This document shows, one piece after another, positions 12,363 through 23,669 of a DNA stretch of 64,000 bases. Position 1 is the stretch's first letter. The number at the start of each line of letters is the position of its first letter. This DNA is from Dromiciops gliroides (Eukaryota; Chordata; Mammalia; Microbiotheria; Microbiotheriidae): assembly GCF_019393635.1 (NCBI RefSeq), contig NC_057862.1:94425159-94489158 (forward strand), written 5' to 3'. The notes under the pieces are model-generated. The model was not told where the DNA came from. It made no database searches and saw nothing but the letters and a program-made list of their open reading frames with translations. Position numbers and translations under genes: made by a program.

Positions 12363-12689
12363 ACCCTCTCCTTTCCTTCTTCACCTCATATTCCCTTCTA
12401 TCCCTTCTTTTACTTTATACCACCTCTAAAACCCAAAAATAACCCCTTGAAAAACAAAACAAAATGAACCCTTCAAACTAGTCCAGAAGGCCTCTTTTAA
12501 CATGAGATTGAGAACCAAGTATTTGGGAGTGATTATGAAGGCCATGATGCTTTTAAAAAAATGTATATTGCCTTAACACCTCTTGCTCCAGGAGAGGGTT
12601 TCACCCATATCAACAGAGGACCCAGAGGACTTCTGTCACTAGGACACTTGAGCCATTTCAAAGATGAGCCTAGGGAAGTAACTTAAGAT

Positions 12690-12835
12690 ATTATAACTGC
12701 TACCTAGGAACCTATGTGAAACGGAGTAAATACTTAACCTCCTTGGGTCTCAGTTTTTCATCTGCAAAATGAAAATGTTGGCCTTGTATGGACTCTGAGG
12801 TTCTGTCTAGCTCTAAATCTACAATCCATATTATC
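12690..12835 (+). mobile_element. MIR/CORE-SINE-like 3' part
   Basis: CTTAACCTCCTTGGGTCTCA, TTTTTCATCTGCAAAATGAA and GTCTAGCTCTAAATCTACAA. Confidence 0.7.
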
Positions 12836-12974
12836 TCTAAACTTTATTATTATTTCATAGTTTTTTGTTGTCTGAGAACTTTCACTTTTGGGGGGTAGAT
12901 TTGAAACATTTAAAAATTTTATTCTGCTTCCCTTCCCAGCTCCCATTCTCCCAGCATTTTCATAGATGCCTACC

Positions 12975-13290
12975 ATGTTAGAACTGGGAAGGGGTCTTAG
13001 AGATCATTTAGTCCAAGAATTCTTAAGCTTCTTTGTGTCCTGGACCTCTTTGGCAGTCTGGTGAAGTCTGTGGAGCCTTTCTCTGAATAATGTTTTTAAA
13101 TGATTAAAGGAAATGCTAAATTTCAGTTAGAAGTCAGTGAAAATAAGGATGTATTTATCCCCTGTCCATGTACATGGACTCCCCTGAAATCTGGTCCATG
13201 GACCCTATGTTTAGAATCTTTGATCTAGTCCAGCTCCCTAAACTGAGACCCAGAGAGATAAAGAGACTCATGGCCATCCGGCACTATGAG
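12975..13290 (+). mobile_element. MIR split by a DNA transposon
   Basis: Left part ends GATCATTTAGTCC (13014); right part resumes TCTAGTCCAGCTCCC (13224) and continues AACTGAGACCCAGAGAG. The 8-bp TTTAGTCC/TCTAGTCC is the target-site duplication of the inserted element. Confidence 0.75.
13015..13223 (+). mobile_element. Short hAT-like nonautonomous DNA transposon
   Basis: 209 bp inserted in a MIR with an 8-bp target-site duplication (13007-13014, 13224-13231). It starts AAGAATTCTTAAGC and contains CTTTGGCAGTCTGGTGAAG and GGTCCATGGACCC. Related copies are at 57800-58016 and 56519-56907. The 8-bp duplication supports hAT; the family name is unknown. Confidence 0.65.
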
Positions 13291-14639
13291 GGCTGGTTAA
13301 TTTTGTCTGTTATTTTTGGTTTGGTTTAAACAACTAGAGGAAATGAGAATGAAGAGAGTCCCATTCCTTTCAATAGCATGACATAGCAGCACAGAATTAT
13401 AGCCACCTAGCCATCAAAAATTGAAACTCTTTGTAACATTAAATAGCTGAGGTCTTGTAACTGGAGAGTTCATGAAAGATGATATTGCACAGGTGAAAGA
13501 GATGTTTCAATTGCTTCCATGTTTTTAATATTTTTCAAAATTACTGAGGGAACTTCTCCTGAATACAGTCATGAAGGTTTCACCTTTGAAAGTCCATTAA
13601 GTTGCAGCCACGAAGAGAGTCACAACTGGTATCTTAAATTGCCTTTAAAGTATGTATTAAAGTGATTGAAACTTGGTTTGTTTTTATTAAACCTAACTTG
13701 AAGTTGAAAGCTACCTTTCACCTACCCTTGTGGACTAATTCCTTCTGAAATGTACAAAAAGAAATCCTTTAACTTTGTTAATTCTGTTTCTATTAAAAGT
13801 GTCTGTAATACCCACCCCACCCCCTCCTGGAGAGAGATAAACTGAATACAACATTTGCTATTTTAAATCTATTTGCCATATTCTTCCAACTAGACATTTT
13901 TCTGTACACACACAGACTTTCCTTTTATTTGAATAGAGGCCCAGGGCATTGGAACATTTGGGCTACACCGAATTCCCATGGAAATGTGCTTCATTAAAAA
14001 ATCCGGACTGCTGCAAATGCATCATGCCTATTTCTGCAGTTTTACTGGTGTATAAGACAGCCTGAGTGGAAGATAAATAAACTTTGAGAATCCTAACAAG
14101 AAAAATGAAAAAAAAAAAAAAGCAAAGCCTTTGGCTACATATTGGAAGCAAATAAAACCCACATTTTCCTAGAATTACTGTGTCGTTGTGTACAGAGTAA
14201 CGTTGAGTGCCTGAATCGGCCAGGTTTTTTCAAATGCAGCAGGAAATCTCCATCCCTCTAATTTGCAGAGATCTAGTTTATCTGACTATAGGACTGTTGT
14301 TTAATAGTTGGTTTCTGTAGTTATAGGATCCCACAGCCCTAAGTCACTTTGATGATGGCCCTGGATTCCCATCCTTTCTATTTGGTGTTTATCAACTAAA
14401 TGTCAACTTTAAAACATTTGTTTGTTCTTGTGAATGTTTCCTTGAACTTTTGTCTCTTTACTCTAAGTAGACCCCCACCCCTCTTTTCTCCTCTCCACCA
14501 ATGTAGTTGTGACTGATTGTGATTTCTAGAATGCTCATCTTATTTCACTGACTAAAAACCTGCACTGACACATTTCCTTCCTCCATGGAGCAAAGCAACA
14601 GTTTAGCCAGGAAATGTCATATGTACATATTACTAAACA
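13291..14639. other. Unique, repeat-free intergenic DNA; candidate conserved noncoding DNA
   Basis: No gene or transposon recognised. The segment 13925-14330 has intact motif-rich sequence such as CTGCAAATGCATCATGCC (octamer-like) and retained CpGs. Conservation is inferred, not tested. Confidence 0.35.
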
Positions 14640-15030
14640 TGCCATAATATGACATTGTACAGTTTTCAAAGTGCTTTACATGCCTTACAACATTGTAGAA
14701 TAGTCCTCCCCCCCCTTTGGAAAGTATTTTTTTCTATGGTATAAGGAGGGAATTGCTGGTATAGAAATCCCCTCCCTCCTGGATGCAAATAGGCAACTTT
14801 AATGATTTACCCCTGGTTACACAGCTAGTACTCAAAAGTCAGTTTTGAACCAAGTCTTTCTAACTCTAAGGTCAGCTCTCTCCTATACCATGTTGCCCTT
14901 CACTACAGATTTTTTAATATCCATTTTATAGATGAGAAAACTGATACATACTCAGAGAGGTTAAGGGATTTGTCTAATATTTAACAGCTAATAAATGGCT
15001 GATTCCCCAGGTCTTGTAACTATAAGTCAC
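14640..15030 (+). mobile_element. MIR copies (two adjacent fragments)
   Basis: CAAAGTGCTTTACATGCC, GGTTACACAGCTAGTACTC and GAACCAAGTCTTTCTAACTC, then a second ATCCATTTTATAGATGAGAA. Confidence 0.7.
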
Positions 15031-17034
15031 AAGTAAGTACCACTTTTCAGGTCAATGGCTCATCCAAGCCAATTTTCTGTCTCTGACGGTAGCAACAAAA
15101 CATAATTTTTGGAAGGAAGTGATAACCCTGTCAGATTTTAAATGCTTAAGGATACTCCTCAAACAATTCTGGTTTCTCTTAATAAGCCATTCTTCATTTC
15201 CCTCTTTATACTTAACTATGGCATCCAAAGAAGTAGAAATGTTACAAGGACAAAAGTGGTATGAGACAATAGCCATTTTAGATAATTCTTTTAGTAATAC
15301 ACACAGACACATCTAATTCTAGAAGCATGAGCTAAAATGATTATCCTCTATCCCATCCCTAAGGAAGAAGGGAATATTTGTTATGCTTAGGCAAACAGAA
15401 GATATCTTAAAAAGAAATGATTGCTCAAATTTCTCAAATTAAGTCAGCATCTCTTCCAGTCATGGGGTTAAGAAATTCCATTTCCAATTTGTATCAACCC
15501 ATTACAAAATAATCTTCTAGGGAAGAGTCTCTAAAATTTTTCTCATCAACTAAAAGGAAAAACTGAACTTGAATTTTCAAATCAATAAAAAGGTTGTAGT
15601 AGCTGTTCTAACAAAGACCCCTCTAGCTATCATGTTCCATGGTTCTAAGTACCTCTAGATGTTTGGAAGAATAAGAGAATGCCACCAAATTGATTTTCAT
15701 TCAGACCCGTTCAGTTTGTACAAAACAACTTAAACTATGTTTTCTCCAAAAGTCTGAATGGTTGAAGAGCATAGTTTTCAAACCCATAAAAAGCCTGTTC
15801 TTTCTGGAAATTTTGTTTTTTTATCCCAAATGAAAGTATTTTTATTGTCTACTGTGCACAAAATCCATGAATCTGTAACCGCTTTTCTTTGGCTTTTATC
15901 TTGCTCAGAAAATTACCTATACTTTAGAGATTCTCTAGTTCCAAGGGCATAACTTTGAAAGGAATAAAGAGATTACAAAAGGGAAACATCTACTCTCTGT
16001 GTCAGGTTAATGGATTATTTGTTTCATACCCAGGGCATCCTTGATTGATTCGTATAATAACAAGGGTTTCTTGTTAAGCAGATGCAAAATTATATCACAC
16101 AGAGCCTGTATCTACCATCAACAGTCATGAAAAGAATGAAGGGGTGTGTGTGTGTGTGTGTGTTGGGGGGGTGGAGAACCAAAGGAAAAGAACCAAGAAT
16201 AACATTTCAGCCAATGAGGAGCCAAGCAACATATGTGGATCAGTAATTGTATTTTTATGGAAAGTCTGTTTTCCCACTGTTCAGTGCTTTCAAAACAGCT
16301 TATAGCCAAGCTAAACTCAGCAATTCCAGAAGACAAGGATAGATACTGTATTTTCCCCAGGCAGACACCTATTGGAGCAGGGGCTCATTCTCATATATTT
16401 CTATAATGGAATTAAAGTGTTGAGTTAGAACTTTGCTCCAGGATCAACAGGCCTCGCTTTAAAGAATAAGGTAGCTACTCTGCCGGCTTGTTTGTTTTTG
16501 ATAAATGCTTTGGTTTTGCCTTGGCATTTATGTAGCAGCAGGAGACCATTACCCTGTGACAATGTGCTATTCCTTTGTCATTATCCCCTAAGTAACTAAA
16601 ACAATGCTCTATTTGGCCTCCTTTGCTAGTAGGTTTTCTGTTTTGTTTTTCCTTAAACAGTGTTTCCTATTGAATTTCTGACCTAGTCACTTGAAATCCA
16701 GCAGGGTATCTGGTAACATTTTTTTTTAATCTGGTATCTTATGCCTTAGTAATTTTACTCTTTAGGAAATAGCTCAGACACCTTATTCCTGATCAAGACG
16801 TTTCACCCTATAGCTATGAGAAGATATTACACTCAACCAGGATGTGCCCTATAATTTAAATCTGTGATATAGTATGTGTTTGTTGGTTGTTGTTGTTTTA
16901 AAGCAAACTCCAAAAGGACTTGAAGGTAAGAAGATTAATAAGATAATTCAGAAACAGCAGGCATTGTTAGGTATCTGTACAAGTGGTCACAAAGATGGTG
17001 TTCCCATTCTGGACTATTGCTATTTTTTTCCACA
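15031..17034. other. Two kb of unique, transposon-free DNA; candidate regulatory DNA
   Basis: No gene recognised. The segment 16440-16620 has several SOX-like sites (GACAATGTG, CCTTTGTCATT, AAACAATGC) in unique sequence. A short (TG)10 lies at 16144. Confidence 0.35.
16144..16163. repeat. Short (TG)10
   Basis: Uninterrupted TG repeat followed by a G run. Confidence 0.9.
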
Positions 17035-17290
17035 CTCATATAATGTCTAGCATTTTTATAACACCTTTATGTTTGTAAAGTGTTTTACAAATATTTTCTC
17101 ATTTTATCCTCACCACAACCTTGTAAGGAAGGTACTATTATCATTCCCATTTTACAGATGAGGAAACTGAGGCAGATGGCAGTTAAAGTGGCTTGATCAG
17201 GAGTCCCATAATTAGTAAATGTCCAAGGCAAGATTTGAGTTCAATTCTTCCTAAGTCCAAGCCCAGGTCCAGTGCCCCCTCCCCCATCTG
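17035..17290 (+). mobile_element. MIR, near full length
   Basis: TTGTAAAGTGTTTTACAAAT, CCATTTTACAGATGAGGAAA, CTGAGGCAGATGGCAG, and a diverged end with AGTTCAATTCTTCC. Confidence 0.85.
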
Positions 17291-17700
17291 ATGCACTGAC
17301 CTTGCTACTTATGTATGAGAGGAGACTGATAATGTTAGTGTGTTTCCTTTTGGAGATACTGTCTGCTCTTTTTTCTGAGATCTCTCATAGGAGCACTGAA
17401 TCATAGAACTTTTGGACTAGAAGAGACCTTTGAGATCATCTTGGCTCCACTGCTCAGGTATTCAGATATATCTTGGATTTCATCAATATGCATTTCCCTG
17501 CAGCAGTGCAGATTGCCTGCCCATCCATGCCTGTTGATCCCATGTGAGTTTCATTTATGGCTTCCCATGTTAGTCATGGGTAGACCAATTCAGTGTGCTG
17601 TGTGGGCTTCCTGAGATATCAGTGATGGCCCACAGGCTGACCATTAATTAGTTGTTCCTTGGGTGTTGACATATGGCTAACCCATCCTCTTTTCCCATTC

Positions 17701-17852
17701 TTTTTTTTTTTTTTTTGCAGGACAATGGGGGTTAAGTGACTTGCCCAGAGTCACATAGCTAGTACGGGTCAAGTGTCTGAAGCCAGATTTGAATTCAGGT
17801 TCTCCTGAATCCAGGGCCAGTGCTTTACCCACTGCGCCACCTAGCTGCCCCA
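17701..17852 (-). mobile_element. tRNA-derived SINE (Australian marsupial WSINE-like), full length
   Basis: Reads on the minus strand: starts GGGGCAGCTAGGTGGCGCAG and ends in a poly(A) (T run at 17701). The target-site duplication is CTCTTTTCCCATTC (17687-17700) against CTCTTTTCCCAATC (17853-17866). The family name is inferred from memory. Confidence 0.9.
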
Positions 17853-18109
17853 CTCTTTTCCCAATCTTTACTCAAGTCCTTCACAGTTGTTTATTTCTTT
17901 GTACTGTGACCAGCCCACATGTTCTTCATCATTGCCCTCTGTTTAAATCTCTCTTGTCCTTGGAATATCACTTAACCTTTAATTCTTCAGAGATTATAGT
18001 TTTTCACAATTTGTAGAGTTATACCATCACTACTAAATTAATGATATTAGAAAACTTGGATTTTTGTTTTCAGAGAGAAGTTTGGGGTTGTTAAAGGAGT
18101 TTTGAAATT

Positions 18110-18245
18110 GCCTAACCATAAAATGAGGATAATAACAGCACCTGTCATTGTGAGGATCAAATGAGATAATATTTGTAAAGCATTTAGCCCACTGTTTGGC
18201 ACACAGTAGGTGGGACACAAATGCTGGCTTCTGTTATTTTATCAT
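18110..18245 (+). mobile_element. MIR/CORE-SINE-like 3' part
   Basis: AAAATGAGGATAATAACAGC, GAGGATCAAATGAGATAATA and CACACAGTAGGTGGG. Confidence 0.75.
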
Positions 18246-18884
18246 CATCACTATTTCACACAAATCCATTCCTTTGCCTTTAACCCTCTAGGTTGGGGGT
18301 GGCTATGTTTTTTCACAGCAGGACACATGGCCAGGAGTCCATATTATGATATCCATATGAATATGATTATACAATTAAATGTGTTCAACTTAAAAAATAC
18401 TAACCCAAGCCCATTAACTTGATAAGTGACATCAATTATTCACATCCTTGGTTTGCCTTTTCAGATTAAGGTCATTTCTGGAATAGTCTGTGGCATTTTT
18501 CTGTCTATGGGTGTATTGCTTTGCCCTCTTTGCACTGATTCCCCCTTCGATTTTATGCACTGACCCTTTCTCAATTCAATTCCTAACTCCCTTATTATTC
18601 AAAGTCATCTTAGGTCTTAATGGCTTCCCTAATATCTGGGTTACCTCCATCCCATCCTTTTCCCTCACTCTCCCAATCATATTTTTCTCTACACTTCTGA
18701 CTTCTTGTCTTACAATGCTAATAATAATTCAGGGATGGTGAGTGATTGCAGTGGCTTCAGAATGGGAACCATCTTTTTATTTCTTTCTTCAGATCTTTTA
18801 CAAATAACATATTGGTCCAAATATTGGCTTTACTTTCCCCAAATTTGGCTGGTATAAAACCTGAGTATAGCCTATGACTGGTGT
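18246..18884. other. Intergenic DNA, nothing recognised
   Basis: No known repeat or gene. Small open frames show no similarity to known families. Confidence 0.3.
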
Positions 18885-19385
18885 TATTTTCAGTATATAT
18901 GCCTGTTTGTTCATGTATGTATGTGCGTTTATATGTGTACACATGTATGCATATATGCATATACAATGTAGGCCACCCCAAAATTATATTCTCACCCCTA
19001 ATACACACATATATAGATTATATATACACATCATACATACACATACACATACATACATATATTTATAATTGTGTGTATGCATTGGGGTAAGAATATAGAC
19101 AACCCCAAATGGATTCCCCATGTCTAACACACACAGATTTACATATATACACATAAATGTATGACACAGAAATATATGTGTGTATATATACTATATATAT
19201 ATATATATATATGATACATACTTTTTTGTATGTATGTGTTAGGGGTAAAAATATACACCACCTCCAAATGGAATATAGACCATCATATGTACGTATATGT
19301 ATGTGTGTATATATGTATATATGTGAATATATATGAATTCTCACCTATATATAAACAACATATTTATTATATTATGTATAATATA
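18885..19385. repeat. AT/CA-rich microsatellite complex with three copies of a ~40-bp motif
   Basis: Mixed TA, CA and TATG repeats enclose three related segments. Copies at 19083-19112 and 19240-19285 share the pattern GGGGTAA(A/G)AATATA..CCAAATGG. The copy at 18969-19010 is the same motif in reverse complement (CTCACCCCTAATACACAC). The family was not recognised. Confidence 0.7.
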
Positions 19386-19489
19386 TATTAAAGAGAGTTG
19401 GGAATTGCATTTGGGCATGGTCTATATTCAAACAAGTGAGGTAGATGTGCCACTGAATTACTTGCCCTAGAAAGACATTCTCTTTTGTT

Positions 19490-19491
<2 letters not shown>

Positions 19492-19532
<41 letters not shown>
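19492..19532. repeat. (AG)n microsatellite
   Basis: About 20 AG units, uninterrupted. Confidence 0.97.
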
Positions 19533-19535
<3 letters not shown>

Positions 19536-19582
19536 TGGCATCTGTGGGATTGCTTGAAGAACAGCTGGCATAAACTCCAGTT

Positions 19583-20160
19583 CAATCAATCAGTTGAAAT
19601 TTTTGAGCATCTATCTATGAGACAGTATTCTACATCCTATAAAGGACAACTGATGAGGAAGATGTGACCCTTGACCTCAGGGAGCTTACAAACTACTTTG
19701 GGAGATAGAACACATCTCTAAATATATAATTCACAGCATAAGGCAGTTTATACCAAGTGAATGTACAAACCTAACATGCTGTAGTTATTTGAAGACATTA
19801 ATCATTGTGGGCTGGGGTGATCTGGAAGGACTCTAGGCAGGACTTGAACTGGGTTTTGAAGGATGAATAGGATTTTCTAGTTGGAGAAAAAAGAATCCAG
19901 GACATTTCAGAAGTGAAGACTTGCAGGTGAGAATTTAAAGACCTTCTAGAAAGGACATTGAGTAGACCAGTTTGCTTAGATTTGTGAGAATGGAAGAAAG
20001 CACCTTGCACATAGGAAACTTTCACTTTAATTCAACAAATATTTATTAAGCACTGACTGTGTTCAGGAGATTGTGGATACAATGACAAAAACAACCTAGT
20101 TCCTGATCTCGGGTAGGCTTGCATCCTGTCAGGGAAAACAACATCTACACATATAAGCAC
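19583..20160 (-). mobile_element. L2/CR1-type LINE 3' region fragments, antisense
   Basis: TCAATCAATCAGTTGAAATT, CCTTGACCTCAGGGAGCTTA at the left. A second 3' end starts at 20030 with AACAAATATTTATTAAGCAC. Two overlapping or adjacent copies. Confidence 0.5.
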
Positions 20161-20164
20161 AGGG

Positions 20165-20310
20165 TGGGAGGTAGAATTCTTCATTTGCAACCAAGAAGAC
20201 CTGGCTCAAATCCTTCCTCTGACTAGCTCATATTAGCTTTGTGACCCAAGACAAATCACTTAACCTGTCTGAGACCCAGTTTCTTCATATATAAAGTGAA
20301 GAGGCTGGTC
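20165..20310 (+). mobile_element. MIR/CORE-SINE-like copy
   Basis: CTGGCTCAAATCCTTCCTC, AATCACTTAACCTGTCTGAG and CAGTTTCTTCATATATAAAG. Confidence 0.65.
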
Positions 20311-21334
20311 AGGATGGTGGAGGACACCAAAAGCTCTGCAGCTGGAGAGACGAAATCTGCTAGATTACTTGAGTTTGGGAGTTCTGAGCATCAGTAATGG
20401 CTAAGGCCAATCAGGTGAGTCTGGTATGATGAGGGAGGCCTGAGCTGCAGAATGAGTCTGCTTAAGAAGGGGCAAATTGGTTCAGGTCAGAAGGGAAAGG
20501 GTTAAAGCTTCTAAGCTAATTAGTATTGGAATCAGGTGAGGAGTTCAGGAAACTTTGGACCAGATATATAGATTTCTGAATCTCTTGATTTGACAGTGAT
20601 GTATTGAGTTGAATTGCATGGAATTTTATTCCATAGACCTAAATATATCAGGTCCTTCAACCTACAAGAAAGAGAATCTTGGTAAACTTTCTCATCATTT
20701 TCACATCTCTGAAGCCATTTCTATTACTCACTGGTTTACAATGTCAGCTGTTTATTCTTCAGCTGTTGTTTCTTTCCTTCCTGGCTCTCTTTATCCTTCC
20801 CCTGTTTGTCAGAGTACAGCACTTCTCTTATTCCTCTGAAAACACCATTACAAATGCCCTGGTGTGTGGGGGGAACAATGTGGCTGCATTTTTAACCTTT
20901 CTGAGCCAACCAACCCAAATGTTGTTTCCACTTCCCTGTTAGTGTGTGCAAAGATCATTCAACACAGGCAGAGTGAAGGAGTTAGTAGTCTCATTCTTTG
21001 GTTTACATGATCCCTGTTGAAAACCATTTTCTAAAAAAAAGTTTGTTTCTTTAAACCTCATTTTGTCCTTAACTGCAGTGGTTTGGCTAATGGGGGCATG
21101 AGTGGGAGGATGCTAGGGCCTGGTTATTTCTCTTTTGTTCTGGATCATTGCTATGTCTTCCTACTGTATTTTGACCAAACAGTCCGAGTGTATCTTCTTT
21201 TGTTGGCCATCTTTGTGCTCCTGTCCTTTCTGGTGCTTTGTGAATAAGATAACTCAACCTCTTGCAGTCAGTGGTTCTTTGGATTCCCAATATTTTGTTA
21301 GCATTAGGTAAATGTGGTCAGATTAGGATGCTGC
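20311..21334. other. Intergenic DNA, nothing recognised
   Basis: Mostly unique sequence. No gene-like frame or clear repeat. Confidence 0.3.
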
Positions 21335-21785
21335 CATAAATTTAGAGCTGGAAGGGACCTAGGATTCCATTTAGTCCAGTCCTCACATTGTAAAGGCAAA
21401 GAAATAGAGGTCGAGGAAAGAGAAGGGATTCCCCACTAGTAAAGGGGAGAGCCAGGTTTTGAAATCAGCAAGGTACAATGGATAGAGTAGCAGGTCTGGA
21501 GTCAGGAAGGTCTCTGTCAAATACAGCCCCAGACATGTGCTAGCTGTGTGACTTTGGGCAAGTCACTTAAAATCTGTTTGCTTTAGTTTCTTAATCTGTA
21601 AAATGGGGGTAATAATAGCACCTACCTCCCAGGGCTGTTGTGAGGATCAATTGAGATAATAATTGTAAAGAGCTCAGTAGAGTACCAGGCATTTAGTAAG
21701 CACTATATAAACGTTAGCTATTATTATTTTTTAAATCAATTCCAAGTCCAGCACTCTTTCCACATGGTCTTTTCCGGGTTCTAAT
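21335..21785 (+). mobile_element. MIR (21335-21465, 21736-21785) split by a second SINE (21466-21735)
   Basis: The outer copy has AGAGCTGGAAGGGACCTAGG and resumes with CCAAGTCCAGCACTCTTTCC. The inner full-length copy has GGTCTGGAGTCAGGAAGG, TGACTTTGGGCAAGTCACTT, AAAATGGGGGTAATAATAGC and ACTATATAAACGTTAGCTA. TTTTGAAATCA and TTTTTAAATCA may be its target duplication. Confidence 0.75.
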
Positions 21786-21831
21786 GGATAAGAATCAGAA
21801 CTTTCCAGATTCTACCAAGAGTACAAACCCA

Positions 21832-21968
21832 GGGGGCAGTTAGGTGACACAGTGGATAAAGCACTGGCCCTGGATTCAGGAGGATCTGAGTACAAATCCA
21901 GCCTCAGACACTTGGCACTAATTGTGTGACCTTGGGCAAGTCACTTAACCCTTGTTGCTCTGCAAAAA
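21832..21968 (+). mobile_element. tRNA-derived SINE (WSINE-like) with exact target-site duplication
   Basis: GGGGCAGTTAGGTGACACAG start, B-box-like AGTACAAATCC, A-rich tail. A 15-bp exact duplication AAGAGTACAAACCCA flanks it (21817-21831 and 21969-21983). Confidence 0.92.
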
Positions 21969-21984
21969 AAGAGTACAAACCCAA

Positions 21985-22209
21985 TCTAAGATAATTTTTT
22001 TTCATAATAAGCAGGCAAAGTCAATCACTGCCTCTTACTCCTATATCTCTCCTTTACTGAGGGAACTGCCAAGATCAATGACAGCAGTACTATCAGATTA
22101 TAATCAGTTCTGTTCTATTATTGGTCCTATCCTGGTTTATCTTAAGAGGAAAAGGGGTTATGAAAATGGTCCTTTGTTCATGGAAAGAGAAACAAATAGA
22201 ATCAAGAAC
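21985..22209. other. Unique flank of LINE and inverted duplication
   Basis: No gene or repeat recognised. Confidence 0.3.
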
Positions 22210-22363
22210 CTTGCCTTGTACATCTAAGCTACTAGTGGATCTGGAAGCCTTACTCAGTAAGTCTACAAATCACGTGATGATTGGGAACATCATCCCTGCC
22301 ATTCCCACTCATCACTATATCAGTCAATAGCATTTATTAAGTGTCTACTAGGAGCCAGGAATT
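22210..22363 (+). repeat. Left arm of a ~153-bp inverted duplication
   Basis: Reverse complement matches 22954-23105 with roughly ten substitutions and a 2-base indel by hand alignment. The arm spans the junction between flanking DNA (22210-about 22318) and an antisense LINE 3' end (TCAGTCAATAGCATTTATTA). Confidence 0.92.
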
Positions 22364-22706
22364 TCATCAATAATCTCTGAGGATAAAAAGGCAAACAACA
22401 GCCCCTGCTCTCAAGGAGCTCACACTCTAGTGGAGAAACAACTTGCAAACAACTCCGTGCAAACAAGATATATATGCAGGAAAAACTGAAGAAAATCTCA
22501 GAGAGAAGGCACTAAGATTAAGGAAGACCAAGAAAGGTTTCTTGCAGAAAGTGAGACTTTAGCTTAGTCTTCAAGGAAGCCAAGAGGCAGAGATGAGAAG
22601 GGAGAGGGTTCCAAGCATGGGTCAGCGGGGGGGGGGGGGGGGGGCAGCCAATGAAAATGCTCAGAAATGGAAGGCTAGTGTTACTGGATCAGAGTATGTG
22701 AAGGAG

Positions 22707-22851
22707 GGGGCAGCTAGGTGGCTCAGTGGATAGAGCACCTGAGTTCAAATCTGGCCTCAGACACTTAACACTTACTAGCTATGTGACCCTGGGCAAGTCA
22801 CTTAACCCCAATTGCCTCACCAAAAACAAACAAAAACAAAGACAAAAAAAA
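22707..22851 (+). mobile_element. tRNA-derived SINE (WSINE-like) inserted into an L2/CR1 LINE
   Basis: Starts GGGGCAGCTAGGTGGCTCAG and ends in a CAAAAA-rich tail. A 17-bp exact duplication CAGAGTATGTGAAGGAG flanks it (22690-22706 and 22852-22868), interrupting an antisense LINE. The perfect duplication indicates a fairly recent insertion. Confidence 0.93.
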
Positions 22852-22953
22852 CAGAGTATGTGAAGGAGTATGGTAGAAGAAGACTGGAAGATGAAGGTGG
22901 TAGAGAGATTTTGGAGCTTATTGAGTAGGGGGATAACATGGGTGGGGCTTGGC

Positions 22954-23105
22954 AATTCCTGGCTCCTAGTAGACACTTAATAAATGCTATTGACTGATAT
23001 AGTGATGAGTGGAAATGGCAGGGATGATGCTGCAAATCATCATGTGATTTGTATACTTACTGAGTGAGGCTTCCAGATGCTAGTAGTTTAGATGTACAAG
23101 GCAAG
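22954..23105 (-). repeat. Right arm of the ~153-bp inverted duplication
   Basis: Inverted copy of 22210-22363 lying inside the LINE body, where it replaces an expected short LINE segment between GGGGATAACATGGG and TTTGACAGCTGAG. The arms are 590 bp apart, including a later SINE. Confidence 0.92.
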
Positions 23106-23669
23106 TTTGACAGCTGAGTACTAGATGAATTAGAGTGAAGACATACTTGGGACAGGCAGACCAAGCAGCAGGCTATTTCCATAGTCTAGATGTGAGGCAA
23201 TGAGGACCAGTATCCGAGTGAAAGAAGAGAAGACAGTATATATGAGAAATGTTACAAAGGTAGCAATGACAGGATTTAGCAACTGATTGGATGTGGGGGT
23301 TGAGAGTGAGGAATTGGGAATGACAGTTGGTTGCAACCATGGGTAACTGGGAATAGTGGTACCCTCCATGGTAATAGCAAAGTTAGGAAGAGGGCAGGTT
23401 TGAGGGGAAAGATAATAAGTTCAGTTTTGGACTTGTTGAGTTTAAGATATCTATGGGACATTCAGATTGAGATGTCAAAATTGGCAGTTGGAGATGTAAG
23501 ATTAAGATTAAGAGAGAAATTACCTGGTTTACCTTCATTTCCTGTGAGGAAAAACACATTTTCTCCTGCATTCCTACATTCCACTGAAGTACTTCGTTAC
23601 CAACAGCCCTACCCTTATTATTAATGACCGATAGTCTTCATGAAAATAATAATAATAATAACAAAAGTG

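Larger units (their letters stand above)
22318..23520 (-). mobile_element. Antisense CR1-clade (L2/L3-type) LINE with reverse-transcriptase remnant
   Basis: The minus strand encodes MSHRYLKLNKSKTELIIFP (23461 down to about 23405) and ASHLDYGNSLLLGLPVPS (about 23210 down to 23160), close to the C-terminal reverse-transcriptase motifs of L2/CR1 elements. Interrupted by a SINE (22707-22851) and by the inverted duplication arm. Frameshifts mean it is dead. Confidence 0.8.

Noticed and set aside
11942..12467. Long Ser/Phe/Leu-rich and Glu/Arg-rich open frames
   Set aside because: They are translations of the (CTT)n/(CT)n tract and its complement, with no non-repeat protein content.
19063..19344. 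Tyr/His/Ile-rich frames
   Set aside because: Translations of TATA/CACA microsatellite sequence.
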